Below are positions 7,547-15,760 of a stretch of DNA of 41,598 bases, piece after piece. The position numbers and the translations under genes were made by a program. The first letter of the stretch is position 1, and each line of letters starts with the position of its first letter. This DNA is from Prevotella sp. (GTDB lineage: Bacteria; Bacteroidota; Bacteroidia; Bacteroidales; Bacteroidaceae), in NCBI GenBank assembly GCA_024684515.1, contig JAIKWS010000038.1, positions 1-41,598 of the forward strand, read 5' to 3'. Under the pieces are notes generated by a model, which had not been told where the DNA came from, did no database searches, and saw nothing but the letters and a program-made list of their open reading frames with translations.

Positions 7547-10150
7547 ATGGATCAGACGTTCGACAACGACAGAATCTTGAAGATTAACATTGAGGAGGAG
7601 ATGAAGAGCTCCTACATCGACTACTCCATGTCGGTGATCGTGGCCCGTGCCCTCCCCGATGTACGTGACGGATTTAAACCCGTTCACCGCCGTATCTTAT
7701 ATGGCATGATGGGCATCGGCAACACGAGTGACAAACCGCACAAGAAGTGTGCTCGCGTGGTGGGTGAGGTGCTTGGTAAGTATCACCCTCATGGCGACAG
7801 CTCGGTATACGGTGCCCTGGTACGCATGGGACAGGAGTGGAACATGCGCTACACCCTCGTTGACGGGCAGGGTAACTTTGGCTCCGTGGATGGCGACTCG
7901 CCTGCTGCCATGCGTTATACGGAGTGCCGTCTGTCGAAGATGGGCGAGCACATCATGGACGACCTCGAGAAGGACACCGTGGACATGGACCCCAACTTCG
8001 ACAATACGCTGCTGGAACCTAGCGTGATGCCTACCAAGGTGCCCAACCTGCTGGTGAACGGTGGCAACGGCATTGCCGTGGGTATGGCTACCAACATGCC
8101 TACCCACAACCTGGGAGAGGTGATAGACGGCTGCTGTGCCTTTATCGACAACCCCGACATCGACTGCGAGGGGCTGATGCAATACATTCCCGGTCCTGAC
8201 TTCCCAACAGGTGCCTATATCTATGGACTGCAAGGGGTTCGCGATGCCTACGAGACAGGACGCGGACGCATCGTGATGCGTGCCAAGGCCGAGATCGAGA
8301 CTGGCGAGACACACGACAAGATAGTGGTCACGGAGATTCCCTACGGGGTGAACAAGGCCGACCTGGTGGCCTATATTGCCGACCTTGCCAGCCAGCACAA
8401 GCTGGAGGGCATCCACAACGTCAATGACGAGTCAGGTCGCCAGGGCATGCGTATCGTGGTCGACGTGAAACGTGATGCCAATGCCAATGTCATACTGAAC
8501 AAACTCTTCAAGATGACGGCCCTACAGAGCTCATTCTCAGTAAACAACATCGCCCTGGTGCCTATCCCAGGTACCCATGGGAAGCTGCGTCCGAAGCTGC
8601 TCACGCTGAAGGAATGTGTCAAGTACTTTATTGACCACCGCCATGAGGTGACCATACGTCGTACCCGCTACGACCTGAAGAAGGCACAGGAGCGGGCACA
8701 TATCCTCGAGGGCTTGATCATCGCTGTGAACAATATCGACGAGGTGGTACACGTTATCAGAGATAGTAAGACTCCTGTCGATGCCCAGCGCAACCTGGAG
8801 GCACGCTTCGAACTGGACGAGCCACAGTCGAAGGCCATCGTCGACATGCGACTGAGCCAGCTCACAGGACTGCGTGTGGATCAGCTGCACCAGGAATATA
8901 ACGACCTGTTGAAACTCATTGCCGACCTGCAGGAGATCCTCGACAACCCCGAGCGATGCAAGGAAGTGATGAAGCAGGAACTGATGGAGGTGAAGGAGAA
9001 ATATGGCGATGAACGAAAGACGGAGATCATCCCCTTCGACCACGAGTTCAATGCCGAAGACTTCTACCCCGACGATCCGGTGGTGATCACCATATCGCAC
9101 ATGGGATATATCAAACGCACACCACTGAGCGAGTTCCATGCACAGGGACGGGGCGGCATGGGTGCCAAGGGTGCCCGCCATCGCGACAACGACTTCACAG
9201 AGTATATCTATCCTGCCACCATGCACAATACGCTGCTCTTCTTCACACAGAAGGGACGCTGCTACTGGCAGAAGTGCTACGAGATTCCTGAGGGCGACAA
9301 GAACTCCAAGGGACGTGCCATTCAGAACATGCTCAACATTGAACCTGACGACCAGATCAATGCCGTGCTACGCATCAAGAAGTTTGACGACGAGGAGTTC
9401 GTGAACTCACACTACGTGGTATTCGCTACTAAAGACGGACTGGTGAAGAAAACCTGTCTGGAGGCCTACAGCCGTCCACGCACGAATGGCGTCATCGCTA
9501 TCAATATCAACGAGGGTGACAAAGTGGTCAGCGTACGACTGACAAACGGTCACAACGAACTGATACTGGCTAACCGCAACGGACGTGCCGTACGCTTCAA
9601 CGAAGACCAGGTGCGTGCCATGGGACGTGTATCAACAGGAGTCATCGGCATGAGACTGGATGGTGGCGACGACGAGGTGGTAGGCATGGTATGCGTGAAC
9701 GACCCACAGACGGAAACCATCATGGTTGTCTCGGAAAACGGATACGGCAAGCGTACGGATATCGAAGACTATCGCAAGACGGCAAGAGGCACCAAGGGTG
9801 TGAAGACACTTGCCATCACAGAGAAGACAGGACGACTGGTATCCATCAAGGTGGTGACGGACGAGAACGACCTGATGATCATCAACAAGAGCGGCATACT
9901 GATCAGACTGAACGTCAGCGAAGTACGAGTCATGGGACGAGCCACTCAAGGTGTGCGACTCATCAACCTGACAAAGAAGAACGATGTCATTGCCAGCGTC
10001 TGCAAAGTGCAAAAAGCTACCGAGGAGGAGCTGGAAGAAGAACGCCTGGAGACAGAAGAAGCAGAGAATGCAGAAAACACAGTGACGTCTGAGAATGCAG
10101 GAAATGCCACAGCAACACCTGCCGACGACACGACGACAAACGAAGAATAA
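7547..10150 (+). CDS. gyrA: DNA gyrase subunit A
   Basis: The breakage-reunion subunit of DNA gyrase, introducing negative supercoils with GyrB. The frame is open from a GTG at 7508, but the ATG at 7547 gives [15 protein letters not shown], the natural GyrA N-terminus; 867 residues. The catalytic Tyr is in R-Y-T-E-C-R-L. The quinolone-determining segment reads H-G-D-S-S-V-Y-G: Ser at the E. coli 83 position and Gly at 87, so there is no classic Ser83 resistance change. The C-terminal wheel has a GyrA-box-like Q-G-R-G-G-M-G, and the protein ends in an acidic Glu/Asn/Thr tail of about 45 residues. It starts a same-strand cluster running to 14152; a TPR protein follows after 28 nt. Confidence 0.97.
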   Translation: MDQTFDNDRILKINIEEEMKSSYIDYSMSVIVARALPDVRDGFKPVHRRILYGMMGIGNTSDKPHKKCARVVGEVLGKYHPHGDSSVYGALVRMGQEWNMRYTLVDGQGNFGSVDGDSPAAMRYTECRLSKMGEHIMDDLEKDTVDMDPNFDNTLLEPSVMPTKVPNLLVNGGNGIAVGMATNMPTHNLGEVIDGCCAFIDNPDIDCEGLMQYIPGPDFPTGAYIYGLQGVRDAYETGRGRIVMRAKAEIETGETHDKIVVTEIPYGVNKADLVAYIADLASQHKLEGIHNVNDESGRQGMRIVVDVKRDANANVILNKLFKMTALQSSFSVNNIALVPIPGTHGKLRPKLLTLKECVKYFIDHRHEVTIRRTRYDLKKAQERAHILEGLIIAVNNIDEVVHVIRDSKTPVDAQRNLEARFELDEPQSKAIVDMRLSQLTGLRVDQLHQEYNDLLKLIADLQEILDNPERCKEVMKQELMEVKEKYGDERKTEIIPFDHEFNAEDFYPDDPVVITISHMGYIKRTPLSEFHAQGRGGMGAKGARHRDNDFTEYIYPATMHNTLLFFTQKGRCYWQKCYEIPEGDKNSKGRAIQNMLNIEPDDQINAVLRIKKFDDEEFVNSHYVVFATKDGLVKKTCLEAYSRPRTNGVIAININEGDKVVSVRLTNGHNELILANRNGRAVRFNEDQVRAMGRVSTGVIGMRLDGGDDEVVGMVCVNDPQTETIMVVSENGYGKRTDIEDYRKTARGTKGVKTLAITEKTGRLVSIKVVTDENDLMIINKSGILIRLNVSEVRVMGRATQGVRLINLTKKNDVIASVCKVQKATEEELEEERLETEEAENAENTVTSENAGNATATPADDTTTNEE

Positions 10151-10178
10151 ATCATAAACCCTTTAATACCTCATCGAC

Positions 10179-11411
10179 ATGAAAAAAATCTTTATGATGG
10201 CCATGATGGCAGTAGCTGCCACCACAGCCTTTGCCCAGGACAACCTGGTGAAACAAGCCAACAAGCAGTACAAGGAAGGTAAGCTCGAACAGGCAGCAGC
10301 CACACTGGCACCTGCACTGCAATCTGCTGAGACAACCGACAAGGCCGAAGCATGGAACCTATTGAACGATATCAAGTACAAAGCCTATAACGAGGAGTAC
10401 CAGAAACTGGCCCTGCACCAGGATTATAATGCAGACCGCATGGTGAACGCACTCATCGAAGGTTTCTATGCTGCTCAGGAATGTGACAAATACGATCAGC
10501 AACCCAATGCCAAAGGCAAGGTGAAGATCCGCTTCCGCAAGAACAACGCACAACGCTACATGAACGAACGCCAGTGGCTATACAACGGTGGCGTACTCCA
10601 GTACCAGGACAAGAACATGGCAGGTGCCATCAAAGCATGGGGAGCATATATCGACTCTTCAAAGTCTCCCCTCTTCCAGGAACTAACCATGCCACAGGAC
10701 ACCCTGCTGGCTGATGCCGCCTACAACACAGCCCTGCTGGCCTATCAGGAGAAAGACTACGAGACAGCAAAGAAGTTTGCTGACGTTGCTGCCGGATTCC
10801 CAGACAAGGAGGACGAAGCTATCAACATGAAACTCTTCATTCAGAAGGAAACAGCACAGACAAAGGCTGACTCACTGGCTTATCTGGCCGAGCTGAAGAA
10901 ACAGCATGCCGCCAAACCTGACAAGGAACAGTATTTCAACCTGCTGCAGGAGTACTACAGCCGTGCCAACGACAACAAAGCCATGAAGGCATGGGCAAAG
11001 GAAGAGACAGGCATCAACGCACAGAACAAGATGGCATGGGCACTGCTTGGCGAGGCTGAGATGAACGAAGAGCACTGGGATGCCGCTATCGATGCCTTCA
11101 AGAAGGCAACGGAAATAGACCCCAACTGGGTTCCCGTAGTCTTCAATACTGGCATCTGCCTCAACTCAAAGGCTATCGCCCTGAACGATGAGCTGATGGA
11201 CAAGAAGACCATGGCCCTGACAAACGAGAATGCAGAGAAAGTCAAGGACGTGCTGCGCCAGGCACTGGTATACCTGGAGAAGACACGTGAGCTGGATCCC
11301 AACCGCGAGACCACTCACTGGGCATACCCACTCTACCGTATCTACTACTCGCTGGGCGACAAGGCCAAGATGGCTGAGCTGGAAACAATAGATCCCTCAC
11401 TGAAACAGTAA
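10179..11411 (+). CDS. Exported tetratricopeptide-repeat protein
   Basis: A 410-residue protein with a clear signal peptide (M-K-K-I-F-M-M-A-M-M, cleavage after A-F-A). The mature part is helical with TPR-like repeats: one near residues 55-90, and a well-formed one where W-A-L-L-G-E-A-E precedes H-W-D-A-A-I-D-A-F-K-K-A and I-D-P-N-W. There is no catalytic motif, so it is probably a periplasmic scaffold or assembly protein. It lies 28 nt after gyrA and shares size and architecture with the next gene, so the two look like paralogues or partners. The function is not established from sequence. Confidence 0.85.
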   Translation: MKKIFMMAMMAVAATTAFAQDNLVKQANKQYKEGKLEQAAATLAPALQSAETTDKAEAWNLLNDIKYKAYNEEYQKLALHQDYNADRMVNALIEGFYAAQECDKYDQQPNAKGKVKIRFRKNNAQRYMNERQWLYNGGVLQYQDKNMAGAIKAWGAYIDSSKSPLFQELTMPQDTLLADAAYNTALLAYQEKDYETAKKFADVAAGFPDKEDEAINMKLFIQKETAQTKADSLAYLAELKKQHAAKPDKEQYFNLLQEYYSRANDNKAMKAWAKEETGINAQNKMAWALLGEAEMNEEHWDAAIDAFKKATEIDPNWVPVVFNTGICLNSKAIALNDELMDKKTMALTNENAEKVKDVLRQALVYLEKTRELDPNRETTHWAYPLYRIYYSLGDKAKMAELETIDPSLKQ

Positions 11412-11446
11412 TTCACCAACAGAAGAATCAACCAACAACAAGTAGC

Positions 11447-12646
11447 TTGAAGCACATCATCATTACACTGCTGCTTCTCGCGATGACTCCGTGCCTGACG
11501 GTGGCTCAGAAGAAAGAGCTGAGTCAGGCACGGACCTATATCAAGAGTCGCAACAAAAAATACACACAGGCCGAGCAGCTGATGACAAACCTGCTCAAGG
11601 ACTCGGCCAACCGCGACAACAAGGACATCTATCAGGTGCTGCTTGAGGCCGTCAAGGGCCAATACGACCAGGCCAACGAACGCATGTACCTAAAGCAGAA
11701 GCAGGACACAGCAGCCTTCTTCGCACTGGCACAGCGGATGTTCACCATCGCCTTCACACTAGACACACTAGACATGCGTCCTGACAAGAAAGGACGGATA
11801 AAACCCAGCTACAGACAGCGATACGCCAGCATGCTCAACAACTACAGGGCAAACATCTATAACGGCGGAACATTCTTCGTCAGGAAAAACAAATGGAAAG
11901 AAGCCTACCAATTCATGCATACGTATCTGGACTGCATTCGCCAGCCTCTCTTTGAACAATACAACATCGAGAAGACTGATACACACCTGCCTGAGGCTGC
12001 CTACTGGGCCACCTATAGCGGCTACAGGCAGCACGATGCAGAACTCACCCTGCGCTATCATCAGCGGGCTCTGCAAGACACGGCACATACCAGCTTCACC
12101 ATGCAATTCATTGCTGAAGCCTACCACTGGGAGGATAACAACAAACAATATATCGCCACGCTGGAAAAGGGATTCGACAACAACCCGACATTCCCCTATT
12201 TCTTCCCACGACTGATGGACTACTATACCAGCAACCATCAATACGAGAAAGCACTGGCACTGGCCGACAAGGCATTGGAAGCTTGCGACACCTGCGAGCT
12301 GTTCCTCTTCGCCAAATCATCAGTACTCCTAAGACTGGAACGATGGGAAGAGAGCATCAGCTATAGCCGCATGGCAATGGAACAGAACGACACCCTGCCA
12401 GAGCCCTACTTCAATGCTTCACTGGCTTACGTGAACATGGCCGACAAACTGGATGCAAATGCCGACAAGGAGAAATATGTGGAATATTACCAGCGTGCAC
12501 GTACATATATGGAATATTACCGACTGCTCATGCCCAGGGAAGAGGAGAAATGGGCACCCGTGCTCTATCGTATATACCTGAACCTGAATCTGGGCAAGCA
12601 GTTTGACGAAATAGACAAAATACTTAAGAATATCCGAAAGAAATAG
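11447..12646 (+). CDS. Exported TPR-like protein with TTG start
   Basis: A 399-residue protein. The start is a TTG at 11447, giving M-K-H-I-I-I-T-L-L-L-L-A-M and a convincing signal peptide ending near V-A-Q; no ATG exists near the signal, so the rare start is preferred. The mature protein is rich in Tyr and helical, with TPR-like segments (for example Y-E-K-A-L-A-L-A-D-K-A-L around residue 270 and an A-E-A-Y-H-W-E-D stretch earlier). It follows the similar exported TPR protein by 35 nt and ends 1 nt before the epimerase-like gene. Role unknown. Confidence 0.8.
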   Translation: MKHIIITLLLLAMTPCLTVAQKKELSQARTYIKSRNKKYTQAEQLMTNLLKDSANRDNKDIYQVLLEAVKGQYDQANERMYLKQKQDTAAFFALAQRMFTIAFTLDTLDMRPDKKGRIKPSYRQRYASMLNNYRANIYNGGTFFVRKNKWKEAYQFMHTYLDCIRQPLFEQYNIEKTDTHLPEAAYWATYSGYRQHDAELTLRYHQRALQDTAHTSFTMQFIAEAYHWEDNNKQYIATLEKGFDNNPTFPYFFPRLMDYYTSNHQYEKALALADKALEACDTCELFLFAKSSVLLRLERWEESISYSRMAMEQNDTLPEPYFNASLAYVNMADKLDANADKEKYVEYYQRARTYMEYYRLLMPREEEKWAPVLYRIYLNLNLGKQFDEIDKILKNIRKK

Positions 12647-12647
12647 C

Positions 12648-13709
12648 ATGAAGAGAATATGTATTGTAGTAGGTGCCCGTCCCAACTTCATCAAGGTGGC
12701 ACCACTCATCCGTGCCATCCAGAAAGCAGAAAGAGCCAGCTACGAGCTGGTGTTCGCAGGACGTCATGACGACCCCACACTGGAGACATCGCTCTTTGAT
12801 GACCTGCAGATGCCACAACCTGACGTCTGCCTGGGAGTGGACAGCACAAGCCTGAACGAAATAACCAGTCGCGTGATGGCTAGCTTCGACAGCTATCTGG
12901 AACAGCACGAGACGGATATCGTCATCGTGGTCGACGACCTGGCATCAACAATGGCAGCTGCCATCGTAGCCAAGAAACGCGGACTGAAACTGGCACACCT
13001 GGTGGCTGGAACACGTTCGTTTGACATGAAGATGCCCAAGGAAGTAAACCGACTGGTGATAGATGCACTGAGCGACTACCTGTTCACTGCCGGTGTGAAA
13101 AGCAATAGCGTGGCAACACGCGAGCAGGCAGAAGGATCAAACACCTATATGGTAGGCAATATCCTGATGGACACTCTACGGTTCAACCACCAGCGCCTGC
13201 GCAAGCCACTACTCGACATCGAAGAGGGCAAATACCTGGTGTTCACACTCAACAGAAAAGCATTGCTTGCCGACCAACAGAAGCTGGCAGGGATGATTGA
13301 GGCCATGACAAAAGCCGCTGAAGGAATGACCATCATCGCACCACTGAGAGGACAGGCACTGGATACTGTAAGACCGCTCATCCCGACAGGTGCTCAATGG
13401 CAAGCCATAGACCCGCTCAACTATCTGGAATTCGGATGGCTGACAGCACACGCATGTGGCATCATCACCGACAGTGGTAACGTGGCTGAGGAAGCCACAT
13501 TCAATGGGGTGCCCTGCATCACCCTGAACAGCTATACAGAACACCAGGAAACCATCACTACGGGCAGCAATGTGCTCGTTGGCGAAGATCCACAGCGGCT
13601 GGCAGGGGAAACAGCAAAGATGGTGAAGGGGCAATGGAAGAAAAGTGCCCTCCCCGACCGATGGGACGGACGCACGGCAGAACGTATCGTGAGCATACTA
13701 ATAGACTAA
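12648..13709 (+). CDS. UDP-GlcNAc 2-epimerase homologue with degenerate active site
   Basis: A 353-residue GT-B-fold protein related to WecB: it starts with the family G-A-R-P-N-F, keeps T-D-S-G-x-x-x-E-E-A near residue 280 and T-G-S-N-V-L-V-G near the end. Several catalytic positions differ. H-V-E-A-G-L-R is H-L-V-A-G-T-R here (Val119 for the catalytic Glu), and the H-R motif is L-N-R (Asn202 for His). Asp96/Asp97 and Glu132 remain. By comparison with E. coli WecB (Asp95, Glu117, Glu131, His213) at least two key residues are lost, so it may be a non-catalytic or re-purposed paralogue. It sits 1 nt after a TPR gene, and its stop overlaps the next start. Confidence 0.8.
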   Translation: MKRICIVVGARPNFIKVAPLIRAIQKAERASYELVFAGRHDDPTLETSLFDDLQMPQPDVCLGVDSTSLNEITSRVMASFDSYLEQHETDIVIVVDDLASTMAAAIVAKKRGLKLAHLVAGTRSFDMKMPKEVNRLVIDALSDYLFTAGVKSNSVATREQAEGSNTYMVGNILMDTLRFNHQRLRKPLLDIEEGKYLVFTLNRKALLADQQKLAGMIEAMTKAAEGMTIIAPLRGQALDTVRPLIPTGAQWQAIDPLNYLEFGWLTAHACGIITDSGNVAEEATFNGVPCITLNSYTEHQETITTGSNVLVGEDPQRLAGETAKMVKGQWKKSALPDRWDGRTAERIVSILID

Positions 13710-14152
13710 TGGATATGAGAAGGAAAACACTGCCACTGCTCATCTCATGCCTTGCGGCTGGCACGGCCTTTGCACAGCAGACAGACAGCACAGCATTCAG
13801 AGGACGACTCGAGAATAAGGAGTATAACGTGTATATGAACATCGATTTCTACGACAACGACGTGGAAATCCTTGGACAGGATATCTACGGCAAACTGCCT
13901 GGCTATCTGTCTACAACCACATCCACCTTCTGCTGGATAGTACTTAGCGCAGAACTGAAAGGCAGCAAGGCTGAGATGGAAATGGTCAACGACTACGGAA
14001 GCGAAGACCTGACAGCCACACTGATACAGGAGAACGACTCTACCTTCACGCTACTGCAGGGAAAGGGGTCGACCATCAAAGTACCAAAGGCCAACAGATG
14101 GCAGAAGCTGCCATCGAAGCTTACACTTATCAAAAGAAAAAAGGGGAAATAG
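13709..14152 (+). CDS. Small exported protein of unknown function
   Basis: 147 residues from the ATG at 13709, which overlaps the stop of the preceding gene (TAATG). The frame extends 25 codons upstream, but only this start (or the ATG at 13715) places a signal peptide (M-R-R-K-T-L-P-L-L-I-S, cleavage after A-F-A) at the N-terminus. The mature part is predicted mostly beta, with Asp/Tyr-rich strands, and ends in a basic tail. I recognise no family. Last gene of the gyrA-led cluster. Confidence 0.75.
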   Translation: MDMRRKTLPLLISCLAAGTAFAQQTDSTAFRGRLENKEYNVYMNIDFYDNDVEILGQDIYGKLPGYLSTTTSTFCWIVLSAELKGSKAEMEMVNDYGSEDLTATLIQENDSTFTLLQGKGSTIKVPKANRWQKLPSKLTLIKRKKGK

Positions 14153-14153
14153 T

Positions 14154-14183
14154 TTGCCGTGTCGATGAAAAGTAGTAACTTTG
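14154..14183 (+). promoter_or_regulatory. Promoter of serS
   Basis: TTG, a 19-bp spacer, then TAACTTTG (14176-14183), followed by GCAGCC. It begins right after the previous stop codon; the leader is about 30 nt. Confidence 0.8.
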
Positions 14184-14220
14184 CAGCCAAATACAAACAG
14201 AAAAAACGTAAAGAACAAAG

Positions 14221-15540
14221 ATGTTAACACTAAAACTCATCACTGAGAATACCGAGCACGTCATCAGCGGCTTGGAGAAGAAGCACTTCAAGGGTGCACG
14301 TGAAGCCATTGAAGAGGTGCTGGCTGTAGACCGCCAGCGCCGGGAGGCCCAGCAGCAGCTGGACAAGAACCTGAACGAGCAGAAACAGCAGTCGGGGATG
14401 ATAGGACGACTGATGAAAGAAGGCAAGCGCGAAGAAGCCGAACATGCCAAGCAGGCCGTGGCAACGCTGAAAGAATCGTCCAAGCAGCTTGAAGAGACCA
14501 TGAACAAGGCTCAGGAGGAGATGACACACCTACTATGCCAGATTCCTAATATCCCCTACGACGAGGTACCAGAAGGTGCTGCTGCTGAAGACAACCACGT
14601 GGTGAAGTCTAATCTGAAAGAATGTACTGCCAATGATACCGTGGGCAACTGGGATGTCAACCCCACACTGGGCATCGAGGACCCACTGCCCCACTGGGAA
14701 CTGGCAAAGAAATACAACCTCATCGACTTCGACCTCGGGGTGAAGATCACGGGAGCGGGATTCCCCGTCTATATTGGCAAGGGAGCACAGCTACAGCGTG
14801 CACTCATCAACTTCTTCCTCGACGAGGCTCGCAACAGCGGCTATACAGAGGTGATGCCACCAACGGTGGTCAACGCGGCATCGGGTTATGGCACTGGACA
14901 GCTGCCCGACAAGGAGGGACAGATGTACCATTGCGAGGTCGACGACTTCTACCTGATTCCCACTGCCGAGGTTCCTGTCACCAATATATATAGAGATGTG
15001 ATACTCGACGAGGCCCAGCTGCCTATCAAAAACTGTGCCTATACAGAGTGCTTCCGCCGTGAGGCAGGATCGTATGGCAAGGACGTGCGTGGCCTGAACC
15101 GCCTACACGAGTTCTCGAAGATAGAAATCGTGCGCATCGACAAGCCCGAGCACTCGAAAGAAAGCCACAAGGAGATGCTGACACACGTGGAAGGCCTGCT
15201 CAAGAAGCTGGAGCTGCCCTATCGCATCCTGCTGCTCTGCGGTGGCGACCAGAGCTTCACCAGTGCCATCTGCTACGACTTCGAAGTCTATTCCGAGGCA
15301 CAAGGCCGCTGGCTGGAGGTGAGCAGCGTGTCGAATTTCGACACCTATCAGGCCAATCGTCTGAAATGCCGCTATCGTCGTGCCGACAACAAGAAGACAG
15401 AACTCTGTCACACACTGAACGGATCGGCACTGGCACTGCCACGCATCGTGGCTGCACTGCTGGAGAACAACCAGACATCAGAGGGCATTCGTATCCCCAA
15501 GGCACTACAGAAGTACACAGGATTTGATATCATAGACTGA
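14221..15540 (+). CDS. serS: Serine--tRNA ligase
   Basis: A class II aminoacyl-tRNA synthetase charging tRNA-Ser (and tRNA-Sec where present). 439 residues. The N-terminal long coiled-coil arm (about 30-110, rich in Gln/Lys/Glu) grips the tRNA. The class II core carries motif 2, F-R-R-E-A-G-S-Y-G-K-D-V-R-G, and motif 3, G-S-A-L-A-L-P-R. The ATG at 14221 gives M-L-T-L-K-L-I, the usual N-terminus. It has its own promoter and is closed by a terminator at 15580. Confidence 0.96.
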   Translation: MLTLKLITENTEHVISGLEKKHFKGAREAIEEVLAVDRQRREAQQQLDKNLNEQKQQSGMIGRLMKEGKREEAEHAKQAVATLKESSKQLEETMNKAQEEMTHLLCQIPNIPYDEVPEGAAAEDNHVVKSNLKECTANDTVGNWDVNPTLGIEDPLPHWELAKKYNLIDFDLGVKITGAGFPVYIGKGAQLQRALINFFLDEARNSGYTEVMPPTVVNAASGYGTGQLPDKEGQMYHCEVDDFYLIPTAEVPVTNIYRDVILDEAQLPIKNCAYTECFRREAGSYGKDVRGLNRLHEFSKIEIVRIDKPEHSKESHKEMLTHVEGLLKKLELPYRILLLCGGDQSFTSAICYDFEVYSEAQGRWLEVSSVSNFDTYQANRLKCRYRRADNKKTELCHTLNGSALALPRIVAALLENNQTSEGIRIPKALQKYTGFDIID

Positions 15541-15579
15541 AAAAGAATACTCTTCAGGAGCCAGTCTCGCAGAGAGGAT

Positions 15580-15615
15580 AAAAACGAGCCGTCATCTTTC
15601 TGACAGCTCGTTTTT
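15580..15615 (+). terminator. Terminator after serS
   Basis: Stem AAAAACGAGC / GCTCGTTTTT with an inner GTCA/TGAC pair and a T tract on the plus strand. Confidence 0.85.
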
Positions 15616-15649
15616 CTGTATAAAATAAGCAATAACATGCTAAAAGTAC

Positions 15650-15657
15650 TAATTTTG
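15650..15657 (+). promoter_or_regulatory. Candidate -7 element for the EF-G paralogue
   Basis: TAATTTTG about 100 nt before the start codon, with no TTG at the right spacing. An imperfect or activator-dependent promoter would fit the known starvation control of Bacteroides EF-G2, but that is inference. The leader is unusually long and A/T rich. Confidence 0.45.
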
Positions 15658-15760
15658 TTTAATATTTAAAATGATTTCTTGGTTTTTCCGCAAAAAATGA
15701 CTAATTTCGAGCCGTTTTTTGCGAAGAGCAAATCATTAACACCTAAAATATACTAACAAC

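Noticed and set aside
12673..12855. Frameshift in the epimerase-like gene as the cause of missing residues
   Set aside because: The frame is uninterrupted and conserved motifs lie on both sides in the same frame, so the changes are substitutions, not a frameshift.
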